A stretch of DNA of 64,000 bases, taken from positions 5,721,048-5,785,047 of the forward strand of contig CM021314.1 in NCBI GenBank assembly GCA_010645155.1, read 5' to 3'. The DNA comes from Tigriopus japonicus. Its lineage: Eukaryota > Arthropoda > Copepoda > Harpacticoida > Harpacticidae. The notes beneath the pieces are model-generated. The model worked only from the letters and a program-made list of their open reading frames with translations. It made no database searches and was not told where the DNA came from. The position numbers were made by a program, and so were the translations under genes. Numbering within the stretch: position 1 is the stretch's first letter; each line of letters begins with the position of its first letter. Shown piece after piece: positions 47,852 through 59,200 of the stretch.

Positions 47852-50800
47852 GATTTTTCATCTTACTAAAATAAAAAAAAAATTGTTTTTACCTTTTCAG
47901 ATAGTCTTTAGAATAACATATATAGTACTTCTAGAACAAGAGCCATCAACCAAGAGCCCCGGCTACTCGAGCCCGCGAGAGCCGGCAATGATTTTGATGG
48001 GTCAGGTCCAGGCCTGAAAGGAATGTCCAAAATGATGGGCCTGAAAGGAATCCACAGACGGAACTAGTCTTCAACCCTCACATTCTAAGTCTCGTAAATC
48101 TAAAAATTATGTTCATTAGTTCCCACCCCACCCTCATCTGATGTCTCAAACGCGTTGATTGTTCCTGAGCAACAGATTAAGTGTATGTTTCATTGCGATA
48201 ACAATTTTTTTTTGATTGTTTGCCTAAAAACTGTATTCATGACTGACTTGAAAATGGCGTGAACGATTGTTGCCCTGCCAAGCTCAAGAAAATACATTTG
48301 GCACGTTTTACGAGATGGCTTTCAAATTTGAATGGTTCATAGTTCTTAAAAGGTTTTTCAAGTTTGCTTTCTTAATTTTTGTGCCTACTTTCCTCACTTG
48401 TGTTTCTAAAACTTGCCATTTAAAACTTAGCCATCATTCATACCATTGCCAACATGAATATCAACCTTAGTTTTCTACCATTGAATATAGTTTTGCAATC
48501 GGGTGCTGTAGGTTTCAAATTGAGACTTTTCGGTTAACCCTGTTTCGGTCAAATCCCTAATTTTGGTTAAGGGCTTATCATTTCATTTGCTTTGACAATT
48601 CAATGATGTATCAAAGCTTAACTCCTTGTGACTTTCTTCCTTTTGAATGATAATAAATTTTTTATGGTCAATTGCACAAGTAAATGAATCTGGGATTGCA
48701 GAGGGGTTAGTCAGGTTGCGTGACTTAAACTAATTTCCGAGCAAATTTGTTGCGCTCTAATTTATGAAATGTTCTTTGGTGTTCCATAATATTTGCGTAC
48801 GATGTCTATTATGCTTTTTCGTGAAGAAATTGAACTAGAATGATTGAAATCATCATGAAGGATAAAATTCATCATCTTTGAAGTTGATTCCTTCCTTGAA
48901 TCTCCCTTTCTTCCTTCCTGAGGGTCGTCAAACTGCCTTTTCTCCACTTACCTCGACAGTACATAAAAATGGCTCTTGGTGCTAACGAGTCACAACCATT
49001 TTCCTTCCATAGTTTCAGCCCCAAGTAATATACAGATCACGCAGGGATACCCATAGAATAACAGCATTGAGGAGCATATGGGCTTCCAAATCTCCTCACA
49101 ACCCTCATGTCAACGAAGCACTTTGGTTGGAAGCACTCATTGGTCATGGATGTCAACTTAGAAACCAAGTACTTCATTTTCGTGCATTGTCGTTGAGGCG
49201 TTGATGGTTCTTCTTTGCTAGGGTGAACGGATACTGTGGAGTGAGTCCATGGTATACGGGTTACCTTAAGCGCCTCTGGAACGAACAGTCAAGCAAGGAG
49301 CAATTTGAACGGCTTCAACTAGCTAGCTACTAAGGTGGTCTCTGTTCTTGCCCAAGAATTGGACCACCGTACCACTGATGCAGTACTGAAGTGAGAGAGG
49401 TCTGAAAATGTTAACTAATGGAATCTGCCATGAGGAGCATACCCTAACACAAGATGAAAACAGGTGGTTTATCGTTGGATATGATGTAGGTTTTTTAAGC
49501 AGTTTTTATTCTTAGGTATGTTTATGTCTACCCAAGGTGAATATCTGTGGTTTGATGCGCAATCAAGGCGATAGAAGAGTTGTTCTGAATGTTGATGATG
49601 TTGGCAGTTCACGGGCTCGTTGTTCCTATTGTGAGTCGATGAGCCGCAACGAATTGGGAGATATATTGTTAGGCTTCGACCCCAACCGCCAACCGCCAAT
49701 CACAGAACATTCAAACGCTATCAGGCTACTAATAGACAAGCTGATAGCATCAAATTCGACCCTCTGGTGTGCCATTAGAATGCGCAAAGCAATTCACTCA
49801 AATGCAGCAATCAGCGCGCATCGCCATCTTTCATTCAGGTCCCAATAATAAGAGCATGTTGTCAGCACAAATTGACCTCCGCCTCTACTAAAAATGGCTT
49901 TTCTCGTCACTCCCACGGCTTGAAATGAAGAGGCTGGTGATACTAACCAGGAGAACCACAGAGTTTTAGTCGTTCAGATATTACTTGATTTTCCGATAGT
50001 TTGAGCTGGAGGGATGAAGGAATACTTTGAATTGAGATGATTTGGTAAGCTGCCAACCATAATTTCAAGGTGTTGTACAGTAGTTTCTAGTTTTTTCTTT
50101 AGTTATCAGACACATGTGGAAGAATTCAGCGACAACCCCAAAGTTTGGGTTCGGGTGCATTTTAGTCAAGAGATAATATTTTAACACATTTAAAATGAAA
50201 AAAACTGCACGATTTTTGCCTGAAGAAGAAAACTATGGCAAAAATTGGCATCATACGTACCCAAAATATCATACATAGGTTGAGTAATAAGCTAAGATAG
50301 AAATATTTCCCGTTATTTTTGGTTAGAGGTGTTCCAATACTAGTCTCCTTTCTCCAAAACCGAGAAAAAATTGATTCTCGCCATTCACTATTTTTTCACA
50401 GCAATTTAAAGGCAGATGGAACCGTTCAAAAAGAAAACGCCGGACATCAAGTTGACAATTGCTGTTCCAGGAATAATTTGTCACCTATTTGCCCTTAAAT
50501 TACATCCTTACTAATCCAAAAATATTCTAGGCACTTGTTGGGGCACACGGGTGGTTTGATTCCGCCAAAGTGTCCACGCATTGCCTTCATTTTTAGGCTC
50601 AAAGTGTGACGACGACACAACTTTCGTGTCAGGGTGTATAATATGTCTACGTGCATTTCCGTCATTGCCAATTTTTCATCAAAAATTTCAATTTCTTAAC
50701 CAAGATTTTCAAAAAATACCAATCTATTTACACCAGCTACTAACAAATCAAAGTACTTTAAAATACCTGAGTGTGATTTAAACGTCTTCTTAAATATTCT

Positions 50801-51106
50801 GATGTTTTTTATGAATATTATTGAAATATTTGGCCTTCAACATTACATATTTTCGGGTCTTATGGGTCACCATGACTCATGAGTCATTAATAGGGCTGCA
50901 CATTTTATAAAAATGTATTTAATTTAATGTCTTCCAGTTTTTTACATTTTTGTATCGTTTTGGGTGTTTTACCCGAAATTTGGTGCATTTTTGTCTTGCT
51001 AATTTGCATTTTTGGCCTTTTGCCAAAATTTGCGGCTTTTCCTTGTTTTTGAGTTATGGTTGCAGATTTTCTATTACGGATCAAAGGAATGCGATTCCCT
51101 GTAAAC
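47852..51106. other. Intergenic, no gene recognised
   Basis: The best open frame (49537-49848 +, 103 codons) has no recognisable domain and overlaps a minus-strand frame. An element-like start TAGGGCTGCAC near 50891 resembles hAT ends, but its partner was not found. Confidence 0.4.
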
Positions 51107-51702
51107 TAGAGCTGATTCTCGAAAAATTCGAGGATCGAAAATTCTCGAGAATTTTTGAATTAGATTACTCTAGGTTATATTTTGGAATTGATGGCAAAAC
51201 CGTTTCATTCAAAACGAAAGTTTCAAGCAAAAGAACAATAGGCGCCATGAGCAATGTTTGAAACCTTATAAACATTTTTATGGTACATTCGAACAAGAAA
51301 ATAACTCGTGAACCAGCCCAAAAAAAATCTAACTGGCTTCTCTGTCCAGATTCGAGGCAAGATTCCGTGTCTGATTTTTTCGAGATTCTAATGACTGTGG
51401 TAGTATGTACAAGAAAACCCGGTTTTGAAAATTACAGCTGAGCAAAAATCCGAAAATGTCCGAAGTTTTAACCCCGTAGAACGTTTCAGAAATTTCAGAA
51501 ATGAAATTTCAGAAATGATTGTCCGTGAGGTCCAATCATTGTTTTTCACACTCATGTTCATATTGATTTTGGTATGAACTTCAAAAAAAACCAATTTCAA
51601 GTCCTTTGGAAGCTTTGAATGTACATTTTTTTTCGCTATTTTCACTTTTTCTCAAATTCTCATCCTCGAGAATTGAAATTTTCGAGAAAATCGTCAGCCC
51701 TA
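51107..51702. mobile_element. hAT-like non-autonomous element, 596 bp
   Basis: The left end is TAGAGCTGATTCTCGAAAA. The reverse complement of the right end is TAGGGCTGACGATTTTCTCG. The 8-bp direct repeat CTGTAAAC flanks both ends (51099-51106 and 51703-51710). There is no transposase frame inside. Confidence 0.85.
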
Positions 51703-51747
51703 CTGTAAACAAATAACTCACAAATATAATTTATACAATTAACATTT

Positions 51748-52930
51748 CTATGAAAATTGATCTACCAACGAGTTCCTTTTGGCAGATCTATACAACCCTT
51801 GTATAGAGGGTTGATCAGGAAGAGTATCTAAAAAAATATCTAACCCTGCTCTAAAAGCTGTTAGCGGATCAGCTCCTTCATATTCCCGACGAAGACTTAT
51901 GGGCAAAAGATTGAACAATGAAGGAGCCCGATAAAGAAGAGAGGAGGACTTCAGTGTTCCAACTAATCTCGATTCCCTTGGATTTGGAGGTGCTCTCACA
52001 GCACAAGTAAAACCTCTACGATCGCTACAACTGACCTCAAATCCTGGGTTAGGACAAAGCCCATGAATGCTCTAGACCAGGGGTCGGCAACCTGTGGGCC
52101 GGGGCCCACATGTGGACCCAAGTGTGGTTTTGGGTGGGCCCAGGAGCTATGGGGATAGTTGTAAATAGTGGGCCCGAGAGCCATTCGTAGTACATACTCG
52201 TGGGCCCAGAGCTTTTCGATTATTGAATTGTGGGCCCACGAACCTTCCAGCATCTGTTCGGTGGGCCCCAGGCAAATTTGTTGGGCCTTGAACCAAAAGG
52301 GGTTGCCAACCCCTGCTCTAGACGACATATAGTATCAGATACCTTTCACACCTTCTTTGAGTACTGTAAAGCCCTTTTGGAGTCTCTCCAAAGTTTTGGA
52401 GAACTCTCTCATTCCTGTGAAGTTCCTAGTGTATCATCTTTGGACCTGCTCGATCTTTTGCTGACCTTCCAAACTCATTGGAGTCCAAATGGTTGAGGCC
52501 AAGGGGGGCGACAAACACAGGTTTACCATTGCATTTTGGCAGAGGGCGCTTTGTACTAAAATTGTCGCGTAAGTAAGTGCGAGGCAGGCAACGACGCACC
52601 AAAAAAAGCAGCTGAACGGTTGTTAAGAAAACTGCCGAAATACGAGAAGACAACCAGTTGGCTGCCCAAACAAGCCTTAAATCAACGTACTCCCCCTGTT
52701 TGACGCACACTCAAGATGGGGCTGAACAATCGACTTGTACAGAGTTAACATTGCAAAACTATCTCTGGACTTGAAAGTGCGATAGATCCAACCACACGTT
52801 TGAAATACCTTACCCACTTTCAAATGGTTATGCTCGTCGAACTTTCCATCATCTTGGATGACAACTCCTAAATCTTTTATGGACGAGACCTGTTTAATAT
52901 CCATTTTGTTATAGTGATACATTTAATTTG
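51748..52930 (-). pseudogene. Decayed LINE reverse-transcriptase C-terminal region
   Basis: Minus-strand pieces resemble the tail of non-LTR retrotransposon ORF2. At 52922-52677 there is SSIKDLGVVIQDDGKF, then CGWIYRTFKSRD and LTLYKSIVQPHLE, a standard thumb/post-RT region. Below it, IHGLCPNPGFEV and then RAPSLFNLLPISLR to GLYRSAKRNSLVDQ give the C-terminal end. Stops and frame breaks lie between the pieces, and the catalytic domain upstream is missing (5' truncation, as usual for LINEs). A hAT-like MITE (52078-52315) splits the reading region. Inactive. Confidence 0.8.
52078..52315 (-). mobile_element. hAT-like MITE, GGGCCCA-rich family, inverted copy
   Basis: The ends CAGGGGTCGGCAACC and the complement of GGTTGCCAACCCCTG form inverted repeats. 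The 8-bp direct repeat CTCTAGAC flanks it at 52070-52077 and 52316-52323. The body is the reverse complement of the 1151-1391 element, with matching GGGCCCAC words. It is inserted in the LINE remnant, so it is younger than that LINE. Confidence 0.9.
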
Positions 52931-53690
52931 GACATCCTAAACGTCATTGTGCGGAATTTCATCCCGTTTAAATTGCCAATCCAGTTTGGGTTGCCAATCC
53001 AAGAGTAGACTTACGCCAAATCATCAACTAGACTTGTTGAGTCCTGACCATGGGATGATTCTGGTCAAAGTTGCCCATTAGTTGCGAGAAAAAGTAAATT
53101 ATTTCTGAAAATTGTCGTAAAACCTGTGATGAAACTCTTTATCCTCCTTTTGGTTGAAATCTTTGAGGTATATTCGATGATGCATGGAATAACCAAATTT
53201 CTTCTGATGGAAGACAGAAAAACCAACCGACTGGTTTCTTTTCACTCTTTTCGCTTTTTACCAATCCTGAAATGAAGATGAGAATTCAATATTAACAGAA
53301 CTGGTTGCCTTGCTTTTATTTTAAGTTTGAAAATAACGCTTTTTTCCTTTTTTGGTTGTAACTCACTTTTCCATGGGATGAATCGAATTCAATTTGTTCA
53401 TAACAAAAGCTTAGACAACCCTGTCCAGTTTTTGCTTCTTTTCTCCGTTCAGGGTTGCAATTTCTCGATACTAGCTGAGCTTGATCGGAGTTCGAGTAAG
53501 AAAGAAGCTCAAGAGCATGTGCTGCCGCCGGCAGAAAGGAACGTTTTTTGGGAGGACCAAAACCGAAATCTAGAATGGGAGAGTCGAGGCCTAACTATTT
53601 AGAAACTATTTTGTGAATGTTGATGGGACTACTAATTTCAACGCTTAATTCAAACTAAGTCCGTGCTACGAAGTCCGTTGTTGCTTTTGC
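52931..53690. other. Intergenic, possible further LINE-derived sequence
   Basis: The first 100 bp may continue the LINE fragment on the minus strand, but the frame is too broken to support. The rest shows no recognised gene. Confidence 0.35.
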
Positions 53691-53728
53691 TATAAAAAAT
53701 GGTCGGGCGAGGCTCTCATTACTCAGTT
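53691..53728 (+). promoter_or_regulatory. Candidate core promoter: TATAAAAA plus arthropod Inr
   Basis: TATAAAAA at 53691-53698 is followed by TCAGTT, the exact arthropod initiator consensus, at 53723-53728. The A of the Inr falls 34 bases after the first T of the TATA box. It lies 1.37 kb upstream of the ladybird-type start codon on the same strand. No DPE-like match was seen. Confidence 0.45.
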
Positions 53729-55097
53729 ATCCAATCACTTTGTCGTGTCTTTACCTGAGTTCCCTCTGCTAGCTGGGCTCGATCCACTTGTCTTCTTGTC
53801 GTTGATTTTTATTACCTCTTTACGAAGCGTTAGGAAGCCGCCCAATTGCTGCAGTGAAACCAAGTAAAGCCTTGCCTAGCTGTTAGCTTTAGCTAGTTGG
53901 TGGCTGTGGAGTGCGGGTTCTAGACCAACCTTCCCTGGTGGCCAAAAAGATCCTCCAAAAGACGTTCCGAAACAAATGGGCTTGCCAAATGACAATCAGC
54001 CTTTCAGGCAAGACTACTCCATTCCAGTCGCGGCTCTTATCCGAGTGATGGAACCCCTATTTCCATTTACCACACGCGCTCTCTTTGTCACAAATTGAAT
54101 TTTGACGTTAATCGAAGAGAGCAAGCTAGTTTGCCAAAAAACACGCCCGCCCTTCCACTTGAGCAGTGGCGCACTCGTTGATCTTATTGGGTGATGGGAT
54201 GACGGCGCTGCTGAATCCGGCCAACGTCGCCCAATCAGAAAACAGGATTAAAGCGCCCGTAGAAACTTTTGCCACGACATGGACGAGCATTGCTCGCGAA
54301 CGGCTGTTAGAAAAGCCCGCTTGTCAGCGACAAAAAAACGAGTTCGGCCGGCCCAAACACCTCGGTGGATGTTTTGGCTAAGGAGAATCTGAGACTAGAG
54401 ACAAGACCTGGTGTAAGTGTCTCTCACTTCTTTTCCCTCGGTGCCACGGTGTCCATCTCGCGAGGTAAGCGCGAGATGGTTTCAATCAACTGGTAAGGGC
54501 ACTGCCCAACTTGGGAAACGGCTGGCCGGTTTCTCGTCGTTCGGTGTTCTCAAGTATCTGCTGTCAAGATGCGAGTGTGCAAGCCCTTTGACTTGTTAGT
54601 TGTTATCCTCCCTGGTCTCGATGGCTGTCATCACCTTCTTGTAGGTCTAATTGATCAAGTACGTGATTGTCGTCGTCGCAGTTCTCGTCGTCGTGGGTGA
54701 CGCTGCCGGCTAAGTCGTCGTCCTCTCATTCTCTCTCAATCTTGTTGAGGCCGTTGCTTTGACTTGACGGCTCAAAGTTGATTGTAGTGTCAGTTAGCCA
54801 GTAGGGATTAGCATTGGTCGCTTTCACTACCCTCCTCGTTGTTGTCGTCTTCATGTCCATCGTCTCCTTCATCTTCTCCTTCTTTTTCTTCTTCCTCTTC
54901 CAGTACTACTGCCTCTTCTCGGGTCTTTCGAACCCGTCAATCCTCTTCAACATCCAGTTGGCCAAATCAGTGTTTGCATGGCCCTCCACTTACTCTTCCC
55001 TAAGAGGCCTCATTAGCTCATGACAAGCTGAACTAGACGGAGAAGAGTTGAAGGTGGACTCATATCTGCAATACATTGGTGTTGATCGTTCAGTGAT
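53729..55097 (+). other. Probable 5' leader of the ladybird-type gene
   Basis: No protein family is recognised in the open frames here. A possible leader intron runs from GAG|GTAAGC near 54467 to the pyrimidine-rich CTTCTTCCTCTTCCAG ending at 54903. This is inference from splice signals only. Confidence 0.35.
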
Positions 55098-56241
55098 ATG
55101 TGCTCAGTGCCTGTGGACTCCAACCGAACAGTTGCGTCCGAACCTAGGAACAGTTCTCATTCACAGCCTTGCCTCATGTCTACTATGGTTACTAAAGGAG
55201 AATCCCTGAGACAATCTTCTCCGGCACCGGACACGCCACCATCAGAAAATGAAGACAGGATGACTTTGTCCAGAAGGGGTGGGTTAAGCGTGAAGTCGGA
55301 CAAAGAGTTGATCACCGACCCCGAGTCTCCTGGTCGTGATAGAAAAAATACAGACTGTCATTCTAATGGTGATCCCGAAGGTGATGATGATGACGATGAT
55401 GAAGATGATGATGATGGTGGTGGTGGTGAGGCAGAGGATCACAGCGCAGACGAATCTAGCCTTGGTCCCGACGAATCCCGCGATGGGAAAGGTCCACTAA
55501 TTCCACCGGGAAGTTCAATTTTGAGTGGCCACGGTGCCTTTCGATTGATCAATAATCGTCATTTAGGCCAAAGACAGCACCATCGGTCAATGGATGAGTC
55601 TGACTCCGAAGATCGGCCTTTGGATTTCACCTCTCGAGCTGATCAACTTGATGCCAATGAAAATAACTCAAATCGCAAGAGAAATCTCGAAGAGTATTTT
55701 CTTCCGTTCAAACGCCTAGGATTGGGACAAACTAAGGATACCCTGGATGGGAATTCCAATGAAGATATTAGCATCAGAGACGATCCTGGCAGCGCCAACA
55801 GCGGGGACGAGATGGGAGAAGATAATTTACCTAGTAAAAGAAAACGCAAAGGAGTGCAAAGTTTTTCCATTGATGACATTTTGTCTCATAAAACGGCGGA
55901 GCTGGTTCGACAACAGAAGCGTCTCCACGAGCAACAACAGCTCCAACAGCAACAATTTCAAAGCCATAACAATCCGTTCAACCCTGTGTCAGTTCCTCAA
56001 GCCATTGTTCGACCCTGGGACATCGGTTCTGCGGCAGCAGTGGCCGCTGCCGCCGCCGCAGCGGCGCAAATGGCTGCGGGTAAATCTGAAAAAGACTCAC
56101 ATAGTAGATCTATGAAAACATCCACGGATGGAGGATCGGGCATGTCCTCGACGGATCGAAGAAAATCCACTGGAGACTCCCCTTTAGACGCCTTGTTTCA
56201 AATGGCATCCAAAACCTTCGAGGGATTGAAGGCAAAGTCAG
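55098..56241 (+). CDS. lb: Ladybird/LBX-type homeobox protein, exon 1 only (partial)
   Basis: N-terminal exon of a transcription factor, 381 codons plus one base, ending at a clean AG|GTAAGC donor. Two motifs identify it. FSIDDIL (256-262) is an eh1-like Groucho-binding motif and matches the FSIEDIL of vertebrate LBX1. SPLDALFQMASKTFEGLK (361-378) matches the LBX segment that ends ELASKTFKGLE just before the homeobox. In LBX1 an intron follows this segment, as here. Other features: acidic Asp run (about 95-106), Gln-rich stretch (279-286), RPW then an Ala run (305-323), and RPLDFTS (173-179), which loosely resembles a CtBP-type PLDLS motif. The DNA-binding homeodomain is not in this exon and was not found downstream in the window. 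In flies ladybird genes act in muscle, heart and epidermal patterning; this role here is inference. Another NK-class gene is possible but less likely. Confidence 0.8.
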
Positions 56242-59200
56242 GTAAGCACACTGCAAATCAAGTGACCGAGTGAAGTAATTACAATTACAGACCTGGTAAT
56301 TCTAAACGTGTCTTGTACACATGCGTCTCCGTCTCTTGGAGGAAACAATTAGCTTCAATTACTCTAAGACCCACTATTGAAAGCCTTATGGCAGATTCAT
56401 GTAGTTTTTTTGTCTTTCTAAATGACTCTACTCTTTTGCTTTGAACAGTAAAAGGAACATCCCTTAATTTGGGAGCGATAAAACGAAATTATTTGTCACT
56501 GCTTAGCCATCCATCATGCAAGCCAGGTAGGGTTTGTAATTGATGACTCAAAAAAGTCGATGATGTTTATAACAGAAATGATGTTTTTTAGTGTTCAAAA
56601 TTTGATTTTATTTTCAACTAGAGTTTGTGGTGGTCAGAGCCAAATATGCGTAAAAATAAAACCCCAGCCGATTTGTTCTCTGAAAACTTTTTGGTAACCC
56701 TGTGTTTCAGCTCTGTGCTTGCCTTGATAATTGTGGTGAATGAAGATCATTTAATTAGTCGTTAGATTCCAAGCCATTTCGGTACAATTGAAACAAATTC
56801 AGAGTCATTCTTTCAATTCTTGTCATGGGACTCACTGAAAAAGTTGGAATACACATCTACGGGAACAATAGGTTGAGCTGGACTATCTCTTTCACAAAAT
56901 ATGTTCACATGGCTTATAGTTGCCGCTCCCTGAAGTACTTGGGGCTCTGAACCTATCGACCAAAACCATCATTAATTAGTTCCTTAGAAGCAGCGAGCAA
57001 TAATTCTCTGAGTGTTTGCTGCGACAGAAACAAAGTAACCGAACCCCGCCGAGCCAAGCACAGGGATTTACCTGATTGGATTAACGTTCGTTCCATGAGC
57101 ATCATCATCACTATCACTCCCCTGGATTGCGATTGGCAACTTCTTATGAAAACATATAATATGGTTAGGTAGGCGGAAGTTGCAGGATGAGAAGGGGTTT
57201 CGTGTTACAATGTGATCTGCTACTTAGAAACATATTTTTCGAGTACTAGCCTCAAGTCCAAGTACTTCCAAATGAACTCGGTGGTGAAAGGAATTACCAC
57301 TGATAACGTTGTCGTTTCTAGGGAAAGTCTGTGAGCGTCATTGGGAATTCCAGCGTGCTCTAATCAATCTGTGTGAGTAAATATGTTGCTTGTACCTTCA
57401 ATCGAAAGGTATGCTTCGGTAATTCGTGGCTGATTCGCCGGACTAGACATCAAAACGGCTTTGAACTCGACTGTACTTACGTACGTAAGTTCATACGTAC
57501 ATACCGTATGTACTACAAACTGTTTCATCCATTGAAGTGGGAATCTTCGTTTCAATTGCTTTAATTATTGTGGGAAAATGGCTCTCTGTTGACACAATTA
57601 AAGTTGGTCGGCTGAAACAAGTCATTGGTGATGATGATGATGATGACGACACTCTCAACCAAACCCTTTGATTCATATTCGTTTAGAAAATAGAACCGAA
57701 CGGAGGGACACCATTTGGAAATGAATCTGCACTTGCATTTTTACTTTGTGATGAAAACTGGATGGACTGAGTCCGTCGAAGACGATTCGTGGACGAAGAA
57801 AAGCTAGCAGAGAATGCAATCAAATCTCCCGTATTTTGAACAAAATTGAACTCCAAGGTGGTCCTCGTTCCAGTTCTTGAATGCTCTACTGAAGACAAGG
57901 AGAGAAGGCGATCATCGAGGAGAGAGTGTCTGGGTCATTCAGCGGCTTGAGTTGAGCCGAACGCTAACATCTTTCTCCTAGCAAATGCCATTACAAACTA
58001 ATTAGCTTCGCTGTCTTGTATCTCCGTTACTTTGGGGGTGACATCTTTGTTCATGCTTTAAGTGACCCTGTAACTACCCACTTTCGTAGTCGCCTTGAAT
58101 ATCTATCTGTTTGGTAAGCACAACTATTTCTGCTGTGTTCTTGACCTCAGAATATCGGCGTAGGATCTGAGAAGGAAACCTAATTGAAAGTCCCATGGGT
58201 GACTCAGATATTTTGTCGAAATTGGATGAAACCGTAGGCCGACAAGCTCGGTAAAAGTTTCAATGGTATGCCATGCTTAGATCTACTTCCTTCCCTGGTT
58301 TTTCTCCCTCTCTCTTTTTCTCTCTAGTGCCAAGTACGTAATACCACGAATAATTCTAGGTGAGACGGTGAGGGTCTTTGTGACTGGTCCTTGTCAGCTT
58401 TTGGTTAGCTTTTTTGAAACTTGGTGGTAACAGCCCTGAATGAGCTTTCCACACTTTTTCAGCCATTGAATAAAAGCAATCAATGAAGTCACGTCAACTT
58501 GTTAGGCCAATAACAAATACTGATGAAGCGGCAACCTGCCAAGCCAAAGGGTCTTCAAAGAAAGCATACTTTGGCGCACTCCATAGGAGAGAAGCATTTT
58601 CTTTTTACGAAAGCGAAGGAGTAAAAGTTGACGGCAAATTTATATATGCATAGGGTATTTTCCCAAGCATATTTGTTGATATAGAATGCTTCAATATGGC
58701 AATGTCAGAGGAAGAAATAACACTCTAGAACGGAGCAAGCCATTAATGGTTAGTTAATGGAAATGTAGCGAAAGGAGAGTAAAACCATTGAACAGTAGTT
58801 TTGATTCTGGGGAATCCCAAGAACGGTACGTGCATTTCTGAGGTATTTGGTATCCAGTTATCCTTTCGTTATTTGGCTCTCCTCAATAATCAGCCTCTTC
58901 TGTTGGGAGCACCTTCACAACGCTTTTGTCGTCGCGAACGTCGACGACGTAACTATATGTATACAGAATTCGTGCCCTCGCTCACTTACTTTCGTGGCGT
59001 TCTGGTTCCAAAGCTGTTCCAATCCTGACATGTTGGCCCCGCCCTATCAATGTAAAAGTCAATGTCTTCCACTTATTGCTATTGCGCTTACCTTTTTCTT
59101 CGTTCCTTCTGGGCTTTTTGAGGCTCGAAAAGGGCAGGTGGAGGGACAGGAACGAGCCATCCCTAGCAGGCAACTCCATCCAGTAGCCCTCTGTCTCTAA

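Noticed and set aside
49537..49848. 103-codon plus-strand frame as a hypothetical gene
   Set aside because: No recognisable motif, no clear promoter or splice context, and an overlapping antisense frame of similar size.
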